DNA from: Pseudomonas sp. ML2-2023-3
GTDB taxonomy: Bacteria > Pseudomonadota > Gammaproteobacteria > Pseudomonadales > Pseudomonadaceae
Length of the DNA stretch: 64,000 nt
Assembly: GCF_037055275.1 (NCBI RefSeq)
Contig: NZ_CP146343.1
Span: forward strand, 5,020,001 to 5,084,000
Direction of reading: 5' to 3'
Made by a program: the position numbers and the translations under genes. Positions 30,846 to 41,291 of the stretch are shown here, piece after piece. Positions within the stretch are counted from its first letter, which is position 1. Every line of letters begins with the position of its first letter. The notes under the pieces are model-generated. The model saw nothing but the letters and a program-made list of their open reading frames with translations, searched no databases and was not told the DNA's origin.

Positions 30846-31669
30846 GGCAGGCGGCCCAACGTGATGCGCTCGTGGCCACCCAGGTCCTTGCGGCTTTCAA
30901 CCTGTGCAAAACCTGCGTCTTGCAGCAATTGGCGAACCGCCTCTGCCTGATCATAACCGTGTTCCAGCATCAACCAGCCACCCGCATTCAGGTGGCTGGC
31001 AGAGCCGGTGATAATCTCGCGAATATCGTCCAGGCCATCGGTACCGGCAACCAGGGCGCTTTCCGGTTCGAAACGCACATCGCCTTCAGCCAGGTGAACG
31101 TCACCGGCGGCAATGTAGGGCGGGTTGCTGATAATCAGGTCAAAACGCTGGTCGGCCAATGCGCTGAACCAGTGGCTGGTAAACACGTTGACGTTTTCAA
31201 GCTGCAAACGTTGGCGATTGCGCTCGGCCAACGCTACGGCTTCCAGCACGCGGTCAACTGCCGTGACGTGCCAGGCGGCGCGTTCACTGGCCAATGCCAG
31301 GGCGATTGCACCGCTGCCAGTGCCGAGGTCCAGCACCTTGGCCGGGCTTTCCGGCAACAGGGCCAGCGCGGTTTCGACCAGCAGTTCGGTATCGGGACGC
31401 GGGATAAGGGTATGTGGCGCCACTTCCAGATCAAGGTTCCAGAAACCCTGTTGGCCCAGAATGTAAGCCACTGGCTCTCCGGTACGGCGACGCAACAGGT
31501 ATTCGGCGAAGGTCCATGCCGCTTCGCTGCTGACAATCTTTTCGGGCCATGTATGCAGATAACTGCGCGACTTGCCCAGGGCAGCAGCCAATAAAAGCTC
31601 CGCATCCAGACGGGCCGTGGGTGAGTCAGGCAGTTCAGCAGCACGTAACAAACTGGCAATAATAGTCAT
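30839..31669 (-). CDS. prmC: Peptide chain release factor N5-glutamine methyltransferase
   Basis: A 276-residue SAM methyltransferase that modifies the Gln of the GGQ motif in release factors. SAM binding is at VLDLGTGSGAIALALA and the catalytic motif is ISNPPYIA. It is adjacent to its own substrate gene prfA (the stop of prfA touches its start) and overlaps moeB by 7 nt. Confidence 0.96.
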   Translation of the reverse strand: MTIIASLLRAAELPDSPTARLDAELLLAAALGKSRSYLHTWPEKIVSSEAAWTFAEYLLRRRTGEPVAYILGQQGFWNLDLEVAPHTLIPRPDTELLVETALALLPESPAKVLDLGTGSGAIALALASERAAWHVTAVDRVLEAVALAERNRQRLQLENVNVFTSHWFSALADQRFDLIISNPPYIAAGDVHLAEGDVRFEPESALVAGTDGLDDIREIITGSASHLNAGGWLMLEHGYDQAEAVRQLLQDAGFAQVESRKDLGGHERITLGRLPC

Positions 31670-32752
31670 TTATTCACCCAGGGCTGTCAGTTGATCAGCC
31701 TGAAACTCCGCCAATAATGGCTCGATAACGGCATCAACGCCGCCAGCCAGTACGTCATCCAGGGAATACAGGGTCAGGTTGACGCGATGGTCGGTCACTC
31801 GCCCCTGCGCGAAATTGTAAGTGCGGATGCGCTCGGAACGATCCCCCGAGCCCACCAGCGACTTGCGCTCGCTGGCAATTGCATTTGCCGCCGCGCTGGT
31901 TTGCTGGTCATTCAACTTGGCCGACAGCCAGGACATCGCCCGCGCCCGGTTTTTATGCTGGGAACGCTCTTCCTGACACTCCACCACAATACCCGAGGGC
32001 AAGTGGGTGATACGAATCGCCGAGTCGGTCTTGTTGACGTGCTGACCACCCGCACCCGAGGAGCGATAGGTATCAACGCGCAAGTCGGCCGGGTTGATCT
32101 CGATGGCTTCCTGCTCGTCCGGCTCTGGCAAGACCGCCACAGTACAGGCGGAAGTATGGATACGGCCCTGGGATTCGGTGGCGGGCACACGCTGCACACG
32201 GTGAACACCCGACTCGAACTTCAGCTTGCCGTAAACATTCTCGCCCTCGACGCGGGCAATGACTTCTTTATAGCCACCATGTTCGCCGCTGTTTTCTGAC
32301 AGGATTTCCAGCTTCCAGCCGCGACGTTCAGCGTAACGGGAATACATGCGAAACAGGTCGCCGGCAAAGATGGCCGCTTCATCGCCACCGGTGCCGGCCC
32401 GAATTTCAAGGAACACGTTGCGTCCGTCATTCGGGTCCTTGGGCAACAGCATCCGTTGCAGGTCTTTTTCAAGCTCGCTCAGGCGCTCTTTGGCTTCGCG
32501 AACTTCTTCGACCGCCATTTCACGCATGTCAGGGTCGTTGTCCTTGAGCAGCGCCTGGGCGCCTTCAAGGTCGGCTTGCACTTTGAGCCACTGCCCGTAG
32601 GCCGCGACAATGGGTTCAACTTCTGCGTATTCCTTGGAATAAGCACGAAATTTGGTTTGATCAGAAATGACTTCGCCATCGCCAAGCAATGCGGTCAGTT
32701 CTTCAAAACGGTCCTGGAGGATGTCCAGCTTATTCAGCAGTGACGCTTTCAT
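31670..32752 (-). CDS. prfA: Peptide chain release factor 1
   Basis: A 360-residue factor that ends translation at UAA and UAG. The stop-codon reading tripeptide is PAT (in [10 protein letters not shown]) and the peptidyl-tRNA hydrolysis motif GGQ lies in [15 protein letters not shown] at about residue 235. The length matches the family exactly. It is placed 2 nt after hemA and directly before prmC. Confidence 0.98.
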   Translation of the reverse strand: MKASLLNKLDILQDRFEELTALLGDGEVISDQTKFRAYSKEYAEVEPIVAAYGQWLKVQADLEGAQALLKDNDPDMREMAVEEVREAKERLSELEKDLQRMLLPKDPNDGRNVFLEIRAGTGGDEAAIFAGDLFRMYSRYAERRGWKLEILSENSGEHGGYKEVIARVEGENVYGKLKFESGVHRVQRVPATESQGRIHTSACTVAVLPEPDEQEAIEINPADLRVDTYRSSGAGGQHVNKTDSAIRITHLPSGIVVECQEERSQHKNRARAMSWLSAKLNDQQTSAAANAIASERKSLVGSGDRSERIRTYNFAQGRVTDHRVNLTLYSLDDVLAGGVDAVIEPLLAEFQADQLTALGE

Positions 32753-32754
32753 TA

Positions 32755-34038
32755 CTATTTTTTATCCGCAGAGCTATGCGATGAGCCCTCACCGAGGGCA
32801 AAAAGTTCTTGGGCCATGGCCAGCGCATCGAGGCGGCCTTCGGCGGAAAGCTTTTTCAGCTGCACGCTGGGCGCGTGCAGCAATTTATTGGTCAGGCCGC
32901 GTGCCAGTTGTACCAGCACATCTTCAGGGTTGCTGCCGTTGGCGAGCATCCGCTGGGCTTTTTGCAGTTCTTCATCACGCAGGCGCTCGCTCTGCTGGCG
33001 ATAGGCTTTGAGCACATCGACAGCCGCCAGCTCACGCAAACGCACCATAAAGTCTTCGGCGCCGATGCTGACCAGCTCTTCTGCCGCCTGGGCTGCACCC
33101 TGACGACTCTTGAGATTCTCGGCGACCACTTCGTGCAAGTCATCGACGGTATAGAGGTAAACGTCGTCCAACTCGCCGACTTCAGGCTCGATATCGCGGG
33201 GAACCGCAATATCGACCATGAAAATAGGTTTGTGCTTGCGCAACTTCAAGGCACTTTCGACTGCCCCTTTGCCCAAAATCGGCAACTGGCTGGCCGTGGA
33301 GCTGATCACGATATCGCTATGTACCAGCTCTTGAGGAATATCCGACAGCAGCACTGCATGGGCACCGAACTGCTCAGCCAGAGTGCTCGCGCGCTCCAGG
33401 GTACGGTTGGCGACCACGATGCGTTTTACGCCCAGGTCATGCAGGTGACGGGCGACCAGGGTAATGGTCTCGCCCGCACCGATCAGCAAGGCCTGACTGC
33501 GCTGCAAGTCGCTGAAAATCTGCTTGGCCAGGCTCACCGCAGCAAACGCGACGGAAACCGGGTTTTCACCGATGGCGGTGTCGGTGCGCACTTGCTTGGC
33601 CGAGTTGAACGTCGCCTGAAACAAGCGCCCCAACAAAGGCCCTACCGTGCCCGCCTCACGCGCTACAGCGTAGGCCGATTTCATCTGGCCGAGAATCTGC
33701 GGCTCGCCCAGCACCAGCGAATCGAGGCCCGAGGCCACACGCATCATGTGACGAACGGCAGCGTCTTCTTCATGGACATACGCACAGGCACGCAGTTCAT
33801 CAAGGCTCAGGTTGTGATAGTCGGCCAGCCACTTCAGTACGCTGTCAGCTGAAAGGTGGTCCTGCTCTATATAGAGTTCACTGCGATTGCAGGTGGAGAG
33901 GATCGCAGCTTCGCGACTGTCGGTTAGGCGGCAGAGCTGCTGCAGGGCCTCAACCAACTGCTCCGGAGTAAAAGCCACGCGCTCGCGGACGTCTACTGAA
34001 GCAGTCTTGTGGTTAATACCGAGTGCGAGGAAGGCCAT
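32755..34038 (-). CDS. hemA: Glutamyl-tRNA reductase
   Basis: A 427-residue enzyme that makes glutamate-1-semialdehyde, the first committed step of tetrapyrrole synthesis. The catalytic Cys is C50 in [32 protein letters not shown] and the NADPH-binding [11 protein letters not shown] are all present. It is the first gene of the hemA-prfA-prmC-moeB-murI operon, divergent from the TPR lipoprotein gene with 203 nt between. Confidence 0.97.
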   Translation of the reverse strand: MAFLALGINHKTASVDVRERVAFTPEQLVEALQQLCRLTDSREAAILSTCNRSELYIEQDHLSADSVLKWLADYHNLSLDELRACAYVHEEDAAVRHMMRVASGLDSLVLGEPQILGQMKSAYAVAREAGTVGPLLGRLFQATFNSAKQVRTDTAIGENPVSVAFAAVSLAKQIFSDLQRSQALLIGAGETITLVARHLHDLGVKRIVVANRTLERASTLAEQFGAHAVLLSDIPQELVHSDIVISSTASQLPILGKGAVESALKLRKHKPIFMVDIAVPRDIEPEVGELDDVYLYTVDDLHEVVAENLKSRQGAAQAAEELVSIGAEDFMVRLRELAAVDVLKAYRQQSERLRDEELQKAQRMLANGSNPEDVLVQLARGLTNKLLHAPSVQLKKLSAEGRLDALAMAQELFALGEGSSHSSADKK

Positions 34039-34241
34039 TCAATATCGCTGATGATGACGAGAAGCCGACAATTGTCCTACTTCGCCAGATTGAGAACAAC
34101 CACTGCTGACTATTGTCTCTATAGTTAACCTCTGTTGAACACATCATCAGCCCCCCGGATATCGATAGTCGCACCTGCTAGGGTTTGCGACATCGCATGT
34201 GTCATGATGCCCGGACCGCAGGTAAGTCGCCCATCTCTTAT

Positions 34242-35966
34242 ATGAATAGATCCTCCGCGTTGCTCCTCGCCCTCGTTCTTCTCAGTGGCTGCCAGGCTTT
34301 GGCTCCCACGTCCCCGGATGACTCATCCGCGGCTGAAGACGTCACCTCCGTCCCGGAAAAACCAACGGTCTACAGCTCGTTCAGCGAAGAAACGCTGTAC
34401 AGCCTGTTGAGCGCCGAGCTGGCCGGCCAACGTAATCGTCTGGATATCGCACTCGATAACTACGTGACGCAGGCGATCAATACACAAGACCCCGGCATCT
34501 CTGAGCGGGCGTTTCGTATTGCCGAATACCTGGGCGCCGATCAGGCCGCACTCGACACCTCGCTGATCTGGGCCAGAAATGCCCCGGACGACCTTGAGGC
34601 ACAACGTGCTGCCGCCATTCAGCTGGCACGTAACGGTCGTTACGACGAATCCATGGTGTACATGGAAAAAGTCCTGCAGGCCAAGGGCGATACTCACTTC
34701 GATTTCCTCGCCCTGTCGGCGGTAGAAACAGATGCGGACACCCGTGCGGGCCTGCAAAAAAGTTTTGACAGCCTGCTGGTCAAGCATCCGGACAATGGCC
34801 AGCTGATTTTCGGCAAGGCCTTGTTGATGCAACAGGACGGTGATGCCGAAGGCGCACTGAAACTGCTGGAAAAAAATCCGCCGCAAAACGGTGAGGTCGC
34901 CCCGGTCTTGTTGCGCGCCCGTTTGCTGCAAAGCCTTAATCGCGGCAAAGAAGCCTTGCCACTGCTGCAAAAAAGCATTCGCCAATACCCCGACGACAAG
35001 CGCCTGGGCCTGACGTATGCCCGCACGCTGGTCGAGCAGAACCGCATGGGCGAGGCAAAAGTGCAATTTGCCAGTCTGGTCGAGCAATACCCCGAAGACG
35101 ATGAGCTGCGGTTCTCCCTGGCCCTGGTGTGCCTGGAAGGCAAGGCCTGGGATGAGGCCGAGGGCTATCTCGAAGAGCTGATCGAGCGCGACAGCCATGT
35201 CGACTCGGCACACTTGAACCTTGGCCGTATCGCTGAAGAGCGCAACGACCCCGAGACTGCACTCACCCAATACGCACTCGTTGGCCCGGGCAACGACTAT
35301 TTGCCCGCACAACTGCGCCAGGCCGATATTCTGATCAGCCACGGCCGCGGCACCGAGGCATCGAAAAAACTGGCCGCGGCCCGTGATGCTCAACCCGACT
35401 TCGCCATTCAGCTGTATTTGATAGAAGCGGAAACCCTGTCGGCGAATAACCAGACCGATCGCGCCTGGAATGTCCTGCAACAGGCACTCAAGCAGTACCC
35501 GGACGACATGAACCTGTTGTACTCACGGGCCATGCTGGCCGAGAAGCGCAACAATCTCGAACAAATGGAGCGGGATTTACGCGCCATCATCCAGCGCGAG
35601 CCTGACAATGCGATGGCATTGAATGCGCTGGGCTACACGCTATCGGATCGCACCACTCGCTACGCCGAGGCCAAAGCATTGATCCAGCAAGCCTACGACC
35701 TGAATCCGGATGATCCGGCAGTGCTCGACAGCCTGGGCTGGGTCAATTTCCGCCTTGGCAATCTCGACGAAGCCGAACGCTTGCTGCGCCAGGCGCTGGA
35801 ACGCTTCCCGGACCAGGAAGTCGCCGCTCACCTGGGCGAAGTGTTGTGGGCCAACGGCAAGCAACGTGAAGCCAAAAAAATCTGGGGCACTTTTCTTAAA
35901 GAAAATCCTGACAGCCCTACTCTGCGCAAAACCATCTTGCGCCTGACCGGATCAGAGACTCTTTAA
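34242..35966 (+). CDS. TPR-repeat outer-membrane lipoprotein
   Basis: A 574-residue protein with a lipobox (LLSGC, Cys17) followed by a Pro/Ser/Glu-rich linker. The rest is an array of tetratricopeptide repeats covering most of residues 60-570; clear units include the one around VLDSLGWVNFRLGNLDEAE. It should sit at the periplasmic side of a membrane as a protein-protein scaffold. The hemA-TPR-lolB-ispE order is conserved in Pseudomonas, suggesting an envelope role. The start at ATG 34242 is chosen because it begins the signal peptide. Confidence 0.88.
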   Translation: MNRSSALLLALVLLSGCQALAPTSPDDSSAAEDVTSVPEKPTVYSSFSEETLYSLLSAELAGQRNRLDIALDNYVTQAINTQDPGISERAFRIAEYLGADQAALDTSLIWARNAPDDLEAQRAAAIQLARNGRYDESMVYMEKVLQAKGDTHFDFLALSAVETDADTRAGLQKSFDSLLVKHPDNGQLIFGKALLMQQDGDAEGALKLLEKNPPQNGEVAPVLLRARLLQSLNRGKEALPLLQKSIRQYPDDKRLGLTYARTLVEQNRMGEAKVQFASLVEQYPEDDELRFSLALVCLEGKAWDEAEGYLEELIERDSHVDSAHLNLGRIAEERNDPETALTQYALVGPGNDYLPAQLRQADILISHGRGTEASKKLAAARDAQPDFAIQLYLIEAETLSANNQTDRAWNVLQQALKQYPDDMNLLYSRAMLAEKRNNLEQMERDLRAIIQREPDNAMALNALGYTLSDRTTRYAEAKALIQQAYDLNPDDPAVLDSLGWVNFRLGNLDEAERLLRQALERFPDQEVAAHLGEVLWANGKQREAKKIWGTFLKENPDSPTLRKTILRLTGSETL

Positions 35967-35969
35967 CTC

Positions 35970-36596
35970 ATGTTTTTTCGTCATATGCGCCACCTTGTTG
36001 TTTTTAGCCTTATCGCCCTGCTCGCCGGTTGCGCGGGCTTTGGTGCCCGCGAATCCGTTGAAGGCCACGGCAGCCCGGCCTTGTGGTCGGCCCATAAACA
36101 GCAATTGACCCAGCTCGACGGTTGGCAAATCAACGGCAAAGTCGGCATTCGCGCCCCCAAAGACTCAGGCAGCGCCACGCTGTTCTGGCTCCAGCGCCAG
36201 GATTATTACGATATTCGTCTTTCCGGTCCTCTGGGCCGAGGCGCTGCCCGCCTGACCGGACGCCCGGGCAGTGTCGTTCTGGAAGTCGCCAATCAGGGCC
36301 GCTACGAAGCACCAACGCCTGAAGAACTGTTGGGCGAGCAATTGGGCTGGAGCCTGCCGGTGTCACATCTGGTCTGGTGGGTGCGCGGCTTGCCTGCACC
36401 TGGCAGTAAAAGCCGCGTGACATTGAACGCTGATAGCCGCCTTGCCAACCTGGAGCAGGACGGCTGGAAAATCGAATATTTAAGCTACGTCGAGCAAAAC
36501 GGCTTCTGGCTGCCGGAGCGGGTCAAGCTGCACGGCCCGGACCTGGATGTCACGTTAGTGGTTAAAGATTGGCAACCTCGCCTGTTGGGTCAATGA
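35970..36596 (+). CDS. lolB: Outer-membrane lipoprotein localisation factor LolB
   Basis: A 208-residue lipoprotein receptor that accepts lipoproteins from LolA and inserts them in the outer membrane. The signal peptide ends in ALLAGC. A LolA/LolB half-barrel fold follows, with [22 protein letters not shown] and a C-terminal LVVKDWQPR. An alternative start at ATG 35985 would also give a good signal peptide. It lies 3 nt after the TPR gene; ispE starts 1 nt after the lolB stop. Confidence 0.93.
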   Translation: MFFRHMRHLVVFSLIALLAGCAGFGARESVEGHGSPALWSAHKQQLTQLDGWQINGKVGIRAPKDSGSATLFWLQRQDYYDIRLSGPLGRGAARLTGRPGSVVLEVANQGRYEAPTPEELLGEQLGWSLPVSHLVWWVRGLPAPGSKSRVTLNADSRLANLEQDGWKIEYLSYVEQNGFWLPERVKLHGPDLDVTLVVKDWQPRLLGQ

Positions 36597-36597
36597 G

Positions 36598-37485
36598 ATG
36601 CAAGGCCATTTAGATAAAGAAAGCCTGGTTTTGCCCTCCCCGGCAAAGCTTAACTTGATGCTGCACATCCTCGGCCGTCGCGAAGATGGCTATCACGAAC
36701 TGCAAACGCTGTTTCAATTCCTCGATTACGGCGATGAAATGACCTTTGCCGTACGTGACGATGGCGTTATTTGCCTGCACACCGAGTTCCCCGGTGTCCC
36801 TCATGACGAAAACCTGATCGTGAAGGCGGCAAAAAAACTTCAGGCGCAATCCGGTTGCGCCCTCGGGATCGACATCCAGATCAAAAAAGTGTTGCCCATG
36901 GGTGGCGGCATCGGTGGCGGCAGCTCAAATGCGGCGACCACCTTGCTGGCGCTCAACCATCTTTGGCAATTGGCCTGGGATGAAGACCGTCTGGCTGCGC
37001 TGGGCCTGAGCCTGGGGGCCGACGTCCCGGTTTTCGTGCGCGGACACGCCGCATTTGCTGAGGGTGTAGGCGAAATCCTTACGCCTGCAGACCCTGAAGA
37101 ACCGTGGTATCTGGTCCTTGTCCCGCAAGTCTCTGTTAGTACTGCAGAAATATTTTCAGATCCTTTGTTGACACGTGACTCTTTGCCCATTAAAGTGCGC
37201 CCCGTTCCCAAGGGAAACAGCCGAAACGACTGCGAAGCAGTAGTGAAGGAGCGTTATCCAGAAGTACGTAACGCTTTGAATTTGTTAGGTAAATATACCG
37301 AAGCAAAATTAACTGGAACTGGAAGTTGTATATTTGGGGCCTTCCCAAACGAAGCAGATGCTGATAAAGTGCTGCACCTTCTGACAGACACCCTTACAGG
37401 GTTTGTAGCAAAAGGAAGCAACGTTTCGATGTTGCATCGCAAGCTACAAGATCTGGCAAAGGAAACGGGTACACGGTACTCGTAG
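36598..37485 (+). CDS. ispE: 4-diphosphocytidyl-2-C-methyl-D-erythritol kinase
   Basis: A 295-residue GHMP kinase of the MEP isoprenoid pathway. The N-terminal [21 protein letters not shown] contains the substrate-binding Lys and His. The ATP loop is [14 protein letters not shown]. The C-terminal [10 protein letters not shown] is also typical. The tRNA-Gln gene begins 10 nt after the stop. Confidence 0.97.
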   Translation: MQGHLDKESLVLPSPAKLNLMLHILGRREDGYHELQTLFQFLDYGDEMTFAVRDDGVICLHTEFPGVPHDENLIVKAAKKLQAQSGCALGIDIQIKKVLPMGGGIGGGSSNAATTLLALNHLWQLAWDEDRLAALGLSLGADVPVFVRGHAAFAEGVGEILTPADPEEPWYLVLVPQVSVSTAEIFSDPLLTRDSLPIKVRPVPKGNSRNDCEAVVKERYPEVRNALNLLGKYTEAKLTGTGSCIFGAFPNEADADKVLHLLTDTLTGFVAKGSNVSMLHRKLQDLAKETGTRYS

Positions 37486-37495
37486 CAACAGATAC

Positions 37496-37570
37496 AGGGG
37501 CGTCGCCAAGCGGTAAGGCAGCAGGTTTTGATCCTGCCATGCGTTGGTTCGAATCCAGCCGCCCCTGCCA
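37496..37570 (+). tRNA. tRNA-Gln (anticodon TTG)
   Basis: A 75-nt cloverleaf. Acceptor AGGGGCG (37496-37502) pairs with CGCCCCT (37560-37566), followed by discriminator G and an encoded CCA. The anticodon stem-loop GCAGGTTTTGATCCTGC presents TTG, and the T arm carries GGTTCGAATCC. It is placed between ispE and prs, the usual Pseudomonas position, and is probably co-transcribed with them. Confidence 0.97.
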
Positions 37571-37615
37571 TTTCTTATACTCATCCAGGTTACCCTCAGC
37601 CTTCAGGTACTGCGC

Positions 37616-38557
37616 GTGTCCAAGATGATGGTCTTTACGGGGAACGCTAACCCCGATCTGGCTCGGCGTGTCGTACGTCAGCTGCATATCCCACTCGGTG
37701 ACATCTCTGTCGGCAAGTTTTCCGACGGCGAAATTACCGCTGAGATTAATGAAAATGTCCGCGGTAAAGACGTTTTCATCATTCAGCCGACTTGTGCTCC
37801 GACCAACGATAACCTGATGGAACTCGTCGTGATGGCTGATGCCTTCCGCCGCTCCTCAGCGACTCGTATTACTGCTGTTATTCCTTACTTTGGTTATGCC
37901 CGTCAGGATCGCCGTCCGCGTTCCGCACGTGTGGCTATCAGCGCAAAAGTTGTCGCTGACATGCTTACCGTAGTCGGCATCGATCGTGTTCTCACGGTTG
38001 ATTTGCATGCTGACCAAATCCAGGGTTTCTTCGATATTCCTGTAGATAACATCTATGGCTCCCCAGTTTTGGTGGATGACATCGAAGATCAGCGCTTTGA
38101 GAACCTTATGATTGTGTCCCCGGATATCGGCGGCGTCGTGCGTGCACGAGCTGTTGCCAAGTCCTTGGGCGTCGATCTGGGTATCATCGACAAACGCCGT
38201 GAGAAAGCCAATCACTCGGAAGTGATGCATATCATCGGTGATGTCGAAGGGCGTACCTGTATTCTGGTTGATGACATGGTCGATACCGCCGGCACCCTGT
38301 GCCACGCGGCTAAAGCCTTGAAAGAGCATGGCGCTTCCAAAGTGTTCGCCTACTGCACACACCCTGTGCTGTCAGGTCGGGCAATCGAGAATATCGAAAA
38401 TTCCATGCTGGATGAGCTGGTGGTGACTAACACCATTCCGCTGTCCGCAGCCGCACAAGCCTGTTCGCGTATCCGTCAGTTGGATATCGCACCGGTTGTG
38501 GCTGAAGCGGTTCGCCGCATCAGCAACGAAGAATCGATCAGCGCGATGTTCCGATAA
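37616..38557 (+). CDS. prs: Ribose-phosphate pyrophosphokinase
   Basis: A 313-residue PRPP synthase. It starts at GTG 37616, giving the family N-terminus [16 protein letters not shown]; an upstream in-frame ATG lies within the tRNA-Gln. Key motifs are the ATP loop [14 protein letters not shown], the catalytic region [13 protein letters not shown] and the PRPP loop [13 protein letters not shown]. It supplies PRPP used by Upp and Hpt elsewhere in the window. Confidence 0.97.
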   Translation: MSKMMVFTGNANPDLARRVVRQLHIPLGDISVGKFSDGEITAEINENVRGKDVFIIQPTCAPTNDNLMELVVMADAFRRSSATRITAVIPYFGYARQDRRPRSARVAISAKVVADMLTVVGIDRVLTVDLHADQIQGFFDIPVDNIYGSPVLVDDIEDQRFENLMIVSPDIGGVVRARAVAKSLGVDLGIIDKRREKANHSEVMHIIGDVEGRTCILVDDMVDTAGTLCHAAKALKEHGASKVFAYCTHPVLSGRAIENIENSMLDELVVTNTIPLSAAAQACSRIRQLDIAPVVAEAVRRISNEESISAMFR

Positions 38558-38595
38558 GGGCCCTGCCCTTCTCAAACATCACGTTGACGAAAAGC

Positions 38596-38632
38596 GCCCC
38601 GCCCCAGCAGCCTGTTGGGGCGGGGCTTTTTT
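38596..38632 (+). terminator. Rho-independent terminator of prs
   Basis: GCCCCGCCCCA (38596-38606) pairs with TGGGGCGGGGC (38616-38626), and six T follow. It is a strong GC stem directly after prs, so rplY has its own promoter. Confidence 0.93.
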
Positions 38633-38697
38633 GCCCATACCGTCCATAGCGCTGGTCGCAAACGCTAGGCCGGATGTGGTTATTTTGGAGATACAAC

Positions 38698-39285
38698 ATG
38701 AACGATTTTACTCTGAATGCTGAAGTGCGTTCCGACCTGGGGAAAGGTGCGAGCCGCCGCCTGCGTCGTCTCGCAAGCCTGGTTCCAGCTGTAGTTTACG
38801 GTGGCGAAAAAGCCCCTGAATCCATCAGCATGCTGGCTAAAGAAGTTGCCAAACTGCTCGAAAACGAAGCTGCTTACAGCCACGTTATCGAACTGACCGT
38901 TGGCGGCGTTAAGCAAAACGTGATCATCAAAGCTCTGCAACGTCACCCGGCTAAAGGCCACGTGATGCACGCTGACTTCGTTCGCGTTGTTGCTGGTCAA
39001 AAGCTGACTGCAATCGTTCCAGTTCACTTTGTTGGTGAAGCTGCTCCGATCAAGAAAGGCGGCGAGATCTCGCACGTTGTTGCAGACATCGAAGTTTCCT
39101 GCCTGCCAAAAGACCTGCCTGAATTCATCGAAGTTGACCTGGCTAACGCCGAAGTCGGCTCGATCATTCACCTGTCGGACATCACCGCTCCTAAAGGCGT
39201 TGAGTTCGTAGCTCTGGCACACGGTAACGACCTGGCAGTAGCCAACGTTCACGCTCCACGTGTTGCACCAGAAGCAGCAGAGTAA
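38698..39285 (+). CDS. rplY: 50S ribosomal protein L25/general stress protein Ctc
   Basis: A 195-residue long form (Ctc type) of L25, binding 5S rRNA. The L25 domain spans residues 1-95 ([18 protein letters not shown], then VVYGGEKAP). The TL5/CTC C-terminal beta domain covers about 95-185. The start at ATG 38698 follows a TTGGAG site. Codon use is strongly biased (GTT, GCT, CTG), as in highly expressed genes. Confidence 0.97.
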   Translation: MNDFTLNAEVRSDLGKGASRRLRRLASLVPAVVYGGEKAPESISMLAKEVAKLLENEAAYSHVIELTVGGVKQNVIIKALQRHPAKGHVMHADFVRVVAGQKLTAIVPVHFVGEAAPIKKGGEISHVVADIEVSCLPKDLPEFIEVDLANAEVGSIIHLSDITAPKGVEFVALAHGNDLAVANVHAPRVAPEAAE

Positions 39286-39361
39286 TTCATTACTCTGTCG
39301 TTGGAGTCTTGAGAAACATCGCGAGCTAACACGCAGCGAGTAAAGCGGACAAGATCGCGAA

Positions 39362-39418
39362 GTTTACTCATGTAAACCCGCTTTTTTGTCCGTTTTCGCC
39401 GCTAACTGTTAGCGGCGA
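39362..39418. other. Two inverted repeats between rplY and pth
   Basis: GTTTAC/GTAAAC at 39362-39377 is followed by CCGCTTTTTT, a weak intrinsic terminator for rplY. Next, TCGCCGCTAA at 39396-39405 pairs exactly with TTAGCGGCGA at 39409-39418 over a 3-nt loop. The second has no T run and may be a protein site or a processing hairpin ahead of pth. Confidence 0.5.
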
Positions 39419-39451
39419 TGTTATCCACAACTCCATAGAAGGGCCCTTGTC

Positions 39452-40036
39452 GTGACCGCCATAAAACTGATCGTTGGCCTGGGAAATCCAGGCACCGAAT
39501 ACGAACAGACCCGGCATAACGCAGGGGCCCTTTTTGTTGAGCGTCTCGCGTCGGCAAACGGGGTAAACCTCGTTGCGGATCGCAAATATTTTGGCCTGAC
39601 CGGGCGTTTCAGCCACCAGGGTCAGGATGTTCGTCTGTTGATTCCCACCACCTATATGAACCGAAGCGGCCAAGCCGTTGCGGCGCTTGCCGGTTTCTAC
39701 CGCATTGCGCCGGAATCCATATTGGTGGCCCACGACGAACTCGACCTCCCACCTGGCGTTGCCAAGCTCAAGCTGGGCGGCGGCCACGGAGGTCACAACG
39801 GATTGCGCGACATCATTGCGCAGCTGGGAAACAACAATAATTTTTACCGTCTGCGGCTCGGCATTGGCCACCCAGGCGTCGCCAGCATGGTGTCCAACTT
39901 TGTCCTGGGTCGTGCGCCTCGCGCCGAGCAGGAAAAACTGGACGCCAGCATCGATTTTGCCCTCGGCGTGCTGCCGGATATCCTCGCCGGGGAATGGAAC
40001 CGTGCGATGAAAAACCTGCACAGCCAGAAGGCCTGA
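39452..40036 (+). CDS. pth: Peptidyl-tRNA hydrolase
   Basis: A 194-residue enzyme that frees tRNA from abortive peptidyl-tRNAs. It starts at GTG 39452, giving [14 protein letters not shown]. The catalytic His is in TRHNAG (H22), the Asp in [11 protein letters not shown], and [13 protein letters not shown] is the substrate cleft. It is followed 23 nt later by ychF, a common pairing. Confidence 0.97.
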   Translation: MTAIKLIVGLGNPGTEYEQTRHNAGALFVERLASANGVNLVADRKYFGLTGRFSHQGQDVRLLIPTTYMNRSGQAVAALAGFYRIAPESILVAHDELDLPPGVAKLKLGGGHGGHNGLRDIIAQLGNNNNFYRLRLGIGHPGVASMVSNFVLGRAPRAEQEKLDASIDFALGVLPDILAGEWNRAMKNLHSQKA

Positions 40037-40059
40037 CTCTACTCCTCGGGGAAAACACC

Positions 40060-41160
40060 ATGGGATTTAACTGCGGCATCGTCGGCTTGCCTAACGTCGG
40101 CAAATCCACCCTGTTCAACGCCCTGACCAAATCCGGTATTGCGGCCGAGAACTTCCCCTTCTGCACGATCGAGCCGAACACCGGTATCGTGCCGATGCCC
40201 GACCCACGTCTGGACGCGCTGGCTGCCATCGTTAAACCCCAGCGCATCCTGCCAACCACCATGGAGTTCGTCGATATCGCGGGCCTCGTGGCTGGCGCAT
40301 CGAAAGGCGAAGGCCTGGGCAACAAGTTTTTGGCCAACATCCGCGAGACCGATGCTATCGCTCACGTGGTCCGCTGCTTTGAAGATGAAAACGTGATTCA
40401 CGTTTCCAACAGCGTTGACCCGAAGCGTGACATCGAGATCATCGATCTTGAGCTGATCTTCGCCGACCTCGACAGCTGCGAAAAGCAACTGCAGAAAGTT
40501 GCGCGTAACGCCAAGGGCGGCGACAAGGACGCGGTGGCTCAAAAAGCACTGCTGGAACAACTGATCGCACACTTCACCTTGGCCAAGCCGGCGCGTAGCC
40601 TGATCAAGAACATGGATGCCGATGAGAAACAAATCATCAAAGGCTTCCACCTTCTGACCACCAAGCCTGTGATGTACATCGCCAACGTGGCTGAAGACGG
40701 TTTCGAAAACAACCCGTTGCTCGACGTGGTCATGGCCATTGCCGAAGAAGAAGGCGCAATCGTGGTTCCGGTCTGCAACAAGATCGAAGCTGAAATTGCC
40801 GAACTCGACGATGGCGAAGAAAAAGACATGTTCCTTGAGGCCCTGGGTCTTGAAGAGCCAGGTCTGAACCGCGTAATCCGTGCCGGTTACGAGATGCTTA
40901 ACCTTCAGACCTACTTCACCGCAGGCGTTCAGGAAGTTCGCGCCTGGACCGTGAAGGTGGGTGCTACCGCTCCGCAAGCAGCTGGTGTGATTCACACCGA
41001 CTTCGAAAAAGGCTTTATTCGCGCCGAAGTTATCGCGTACGACGATTTCATCAAGTATAACGGCGAAGCCGGTGCAAAAGAAGCCGGCAAATGGCGTCTG
41101 GAAGGCAAGGAATACATCGTCAAAGACGGTGACGTCCTGCACTTCCGCTTCAACGTGTAA
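40060..41160 (+). CDS. ychF: Redox-regulated ATPase YchF (Obg-like P-loop protein)
   Basis: A 366-residue P-loop protein. The G1 loop is [12 protein letters not shown] (residues 8-19), the G3 is DIAGL, and the G4 position is NVAE instead of NKxD, consistent with ATP preference. A coiled-coil domain (about 130-200) and a C-terminal TGS domain (about 275-366, [13 protein letters not shown]) complete the fold. It binds ribosomes and is inhibited under oxidative stress in E. coli. The start at ATG 40060 is supported by GGGG and the family N-terminus MGFNCGIVG. Confidence 0.97.
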   Translation: MGFNCGIVGLPNVGKSTLFNALTKSGIAAENFPFCTIEPNTGIVPMPDPRLDALAAIVKPQRILPTTMEFVDIAGLVAGASKGEGLGNKFLANIRETDAIAHVVRCFEDENVIHVSNSVDPKRDIEIIDLELIFADLDSCEKQLQKVARNAKGGDKDAVAQKALLEQLIAHFTLAKPARSLIKNMDADEKQIIKGFHLLTTKPVMYIANVAEDGFENNPLLDVVMAIAEEEGAIVVPVCNKIEAEIAELDDGEEKDMFLEALGLEEPGLNRVIRAGYEMLNLQTYFTAGVQEVRAWTVKVGATAPQAAGVIHTDFEKGFIRAEVIAYDDFIKYNGEAGAKEAGKWRLEGKEYIVKDGDVLHFRFNV

Positions 41161-41174
41161 TACAGCACACGTCC

Positions 41175-41204
41175 AAAAAACCGCGCCCAGGCGCGGTTTT
41201 TTTT
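41175..41204 (+). terminator. Bidirectional intrinsic terminator after ychF
   Basis: CCGCGCC (41181-41187) and GGCGCGG (41190-41196) form the stem. Six A precede and eight T follow, so it works in either direction. Confidence 0.93.
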
Positions 41205-41291
41205 GGTCCGGTATTTAGTGCAGGTCAAACCATCCCCCGGGCAAAAGGTCTATGGTAAGTCTCAAGGCCATAAGACTGATCGGGAGTTTCA

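Noticed and set aside
32809..33852. 347-codon plus-strand frame inside hemA
   Set aside because: Antisense to a confident HemA with all catalytic motifs; the translation resembles no family.
34323..35480. 385-codon minus-strand frame
   Set aside because: Antisense to the TPR lipoprotein; Gln-rich shadow composition.
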